A stretch of DNA of 64,000 nucleotides from Astragalus membranaceus (lineage: Eukaryota > Streptophyta > Magnoliopsida > Fabales > Fabaceae): contig CM076848.1 of NCBI GenBank assembly GCA_039519185.1, forward strand, positions 186,928,628 to 186,992,627, written 5' to 3'. The number at the start of each line of letters is the position of its first letter. The stretch's first letter is position 1. The translations under genes and the position numbers were made by a program. Below are positions 63,270 to 64,000 of this stretch, one piece after another. The notes below the pieces were generated by a model that saw only the letters and a program-made list of their open reading frames with translations, did no database searches and was not told the origin of the DNA.

Positions 63270-64000
63270 TAACCTAGTCTGTGATTAGTAGTTTCAGAGA
63301 TGTCTTTGGCGACATTCCTAGGAGGAAAAAATTTCTTGAGAAGCAATTGAATCAAAATCAGGTTAGGATGGAATCTATTGACTCGGCTCGCTTGACTTTG
63401 ACCGAAGCTTCTCTTCAAAAGCAATATAATGATGTGCTTAAACAGGAGGAGATCTTGTGGTATCAAAAGTCCAGAGAAAATTGGGTTACTTTGGGGGACC
63501 GTAATACTCGCTTCTTTCACACTCAAGCTGTGGTGAGGAGGAAGAGAAATAAAATTCAAGGGCTCTTCCTTGAGAATGGGCAATGGAGCACTGATGTCGC
63601 CGCTCTCCAAACTGAGGCCATTGATTACTTTCAGAATCTCTTTGAGTACTCAAAGAGGAAGTGAGAATGGCAGTTTTTAGTATGAAATCTTATAAAGCCC
63701 CAGGCCCCGACGGATTCCAGCCTATCTTCTTCAAACACTTTGGGGAGAAAATAGGAGATGATGTTTGGCAACTTGTGAAGACGGCTTTTGATATGGGCAA
63801 CATAAATGAGTCTATTGCAGAAACGCCTCTTGTTCTCATCCATAAGGAGGCTAATCCTCAGAGACTCAAAAACTTTAGGCCCGTCAGTTTGTGTAATGTC
63901 ATATTCAAAGTGGTTACTAAAGTTTTGGTTAATCGCTTGAGGCCTTTCCTTGATGATCTTATCGGTCCTCTCCAGAGTAGCTTCATCCCCCAGAGAGGGA
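63270..64000 (+). pseudogene. L1-type LINE ORF2 fragment, reverse transcriptase, runs off the window
   Basis: The open frame at 63281-63664 reads SSFRDVFGDIPRRKKFLEKQ, YNDVLKQEEILWYQKSRENW and TLGDRNTRFFHTQAVVRRKR, the segment before RT in plant L1 elements. It ends at EYSKRK-stop. In another frame the text resumes as VRMAVFSMKSYKAPGPDGFQ, PIFFKHFGEKIGDD, IHKEANPQRLKNFRPVSLCN and VIFKVVTKVLVNRL, the start of the RT fingers. The joint lacks ~40 residues normally found there, so a frameshifting deletion broke the gene. The endonuclease is absent upstream (5' truncation near 63270). The element continues beyond 64000. Confidence 0.88.

Noticed and set aside
1..64000. CRISPR arrays, bacterial operons or organelle DNA
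   Set aside because: No regularly spaced repeats with unique spacers were found. Gene structure, introns and element types are those of a plant nuclear chromosome.

Overview
The window looks like chromosomal DNA from a legume. It is AT-rich, intron-containing and packed with plant transposable elements. The best taxonomic hint is a ~3.9 kb LTR with the features of Ogre-type (Ty3/gypsy, Tat lineage) elements of Medicago/Trifolium/Pisum/Vicia relatives. The exact species cannot be read from the sequence.

Four ordinary host genes look intact: an E-class PLS pentatricopeptide repeat (PPR) protein (11232-12683, +), an F-box/LRR protein with one intron (27233-29961, +), 60S ribosomal protein L4 with one intron (41321-43341, -) and organellar peptide deformylase 1B (60816-61598, +). 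A one-finger C2H2 protein (16324-16836, +) is open but short for its family. Two host genes have left broken copies: the RPL4 promoter plus 55 codons at 32127-32455, and the F-box last exon plus 3' UTR at 61796-62700, next to peptide deformylase.

The rest is nested mobile DNA. From 1 to 8.5 kb there is the end of an Athila/Calypso-like pol, a solo Ogre-like LTR with internal hairpin arrays, a GC-rich minisatellite, and a compact copia-like element with 155-bp LTRs and a perfect target duplication. From 8.5 to 26 kb there are two putative non-autonomous Helitrons, MITEs, a LINE relic broken by a CACTA-like element and a hAT MITE, and a 760-bp hAT element with a perfect 8-bp duplication. From 30 to 45 kb there are SINE-like pieces, Mutator-like elements (one carrying a plant-mobile-domain pseudogene), another hAT element and a 5'-truncated LINE with a 19-bp duplication.

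The most striking object is a young Tat-lineage Ty3/gypsy element (46959-59393). It has open gag-protease and pol frames, two RNase H regions, and an antisense gene between pol and the 3' LTR. That gene reads cleanly through four inferred exons into a ~986-residue protein with a plant-mobile-domain-like half and a coiled-coil half, and it has its own antisense TATA box. The window ends inside a LINE reverse-transcriptase pseudogene.

Family names come from recognised motifs and memory, not database searches. Intron boundaries are inferred from GT/AG sites and reading-frame continuity.
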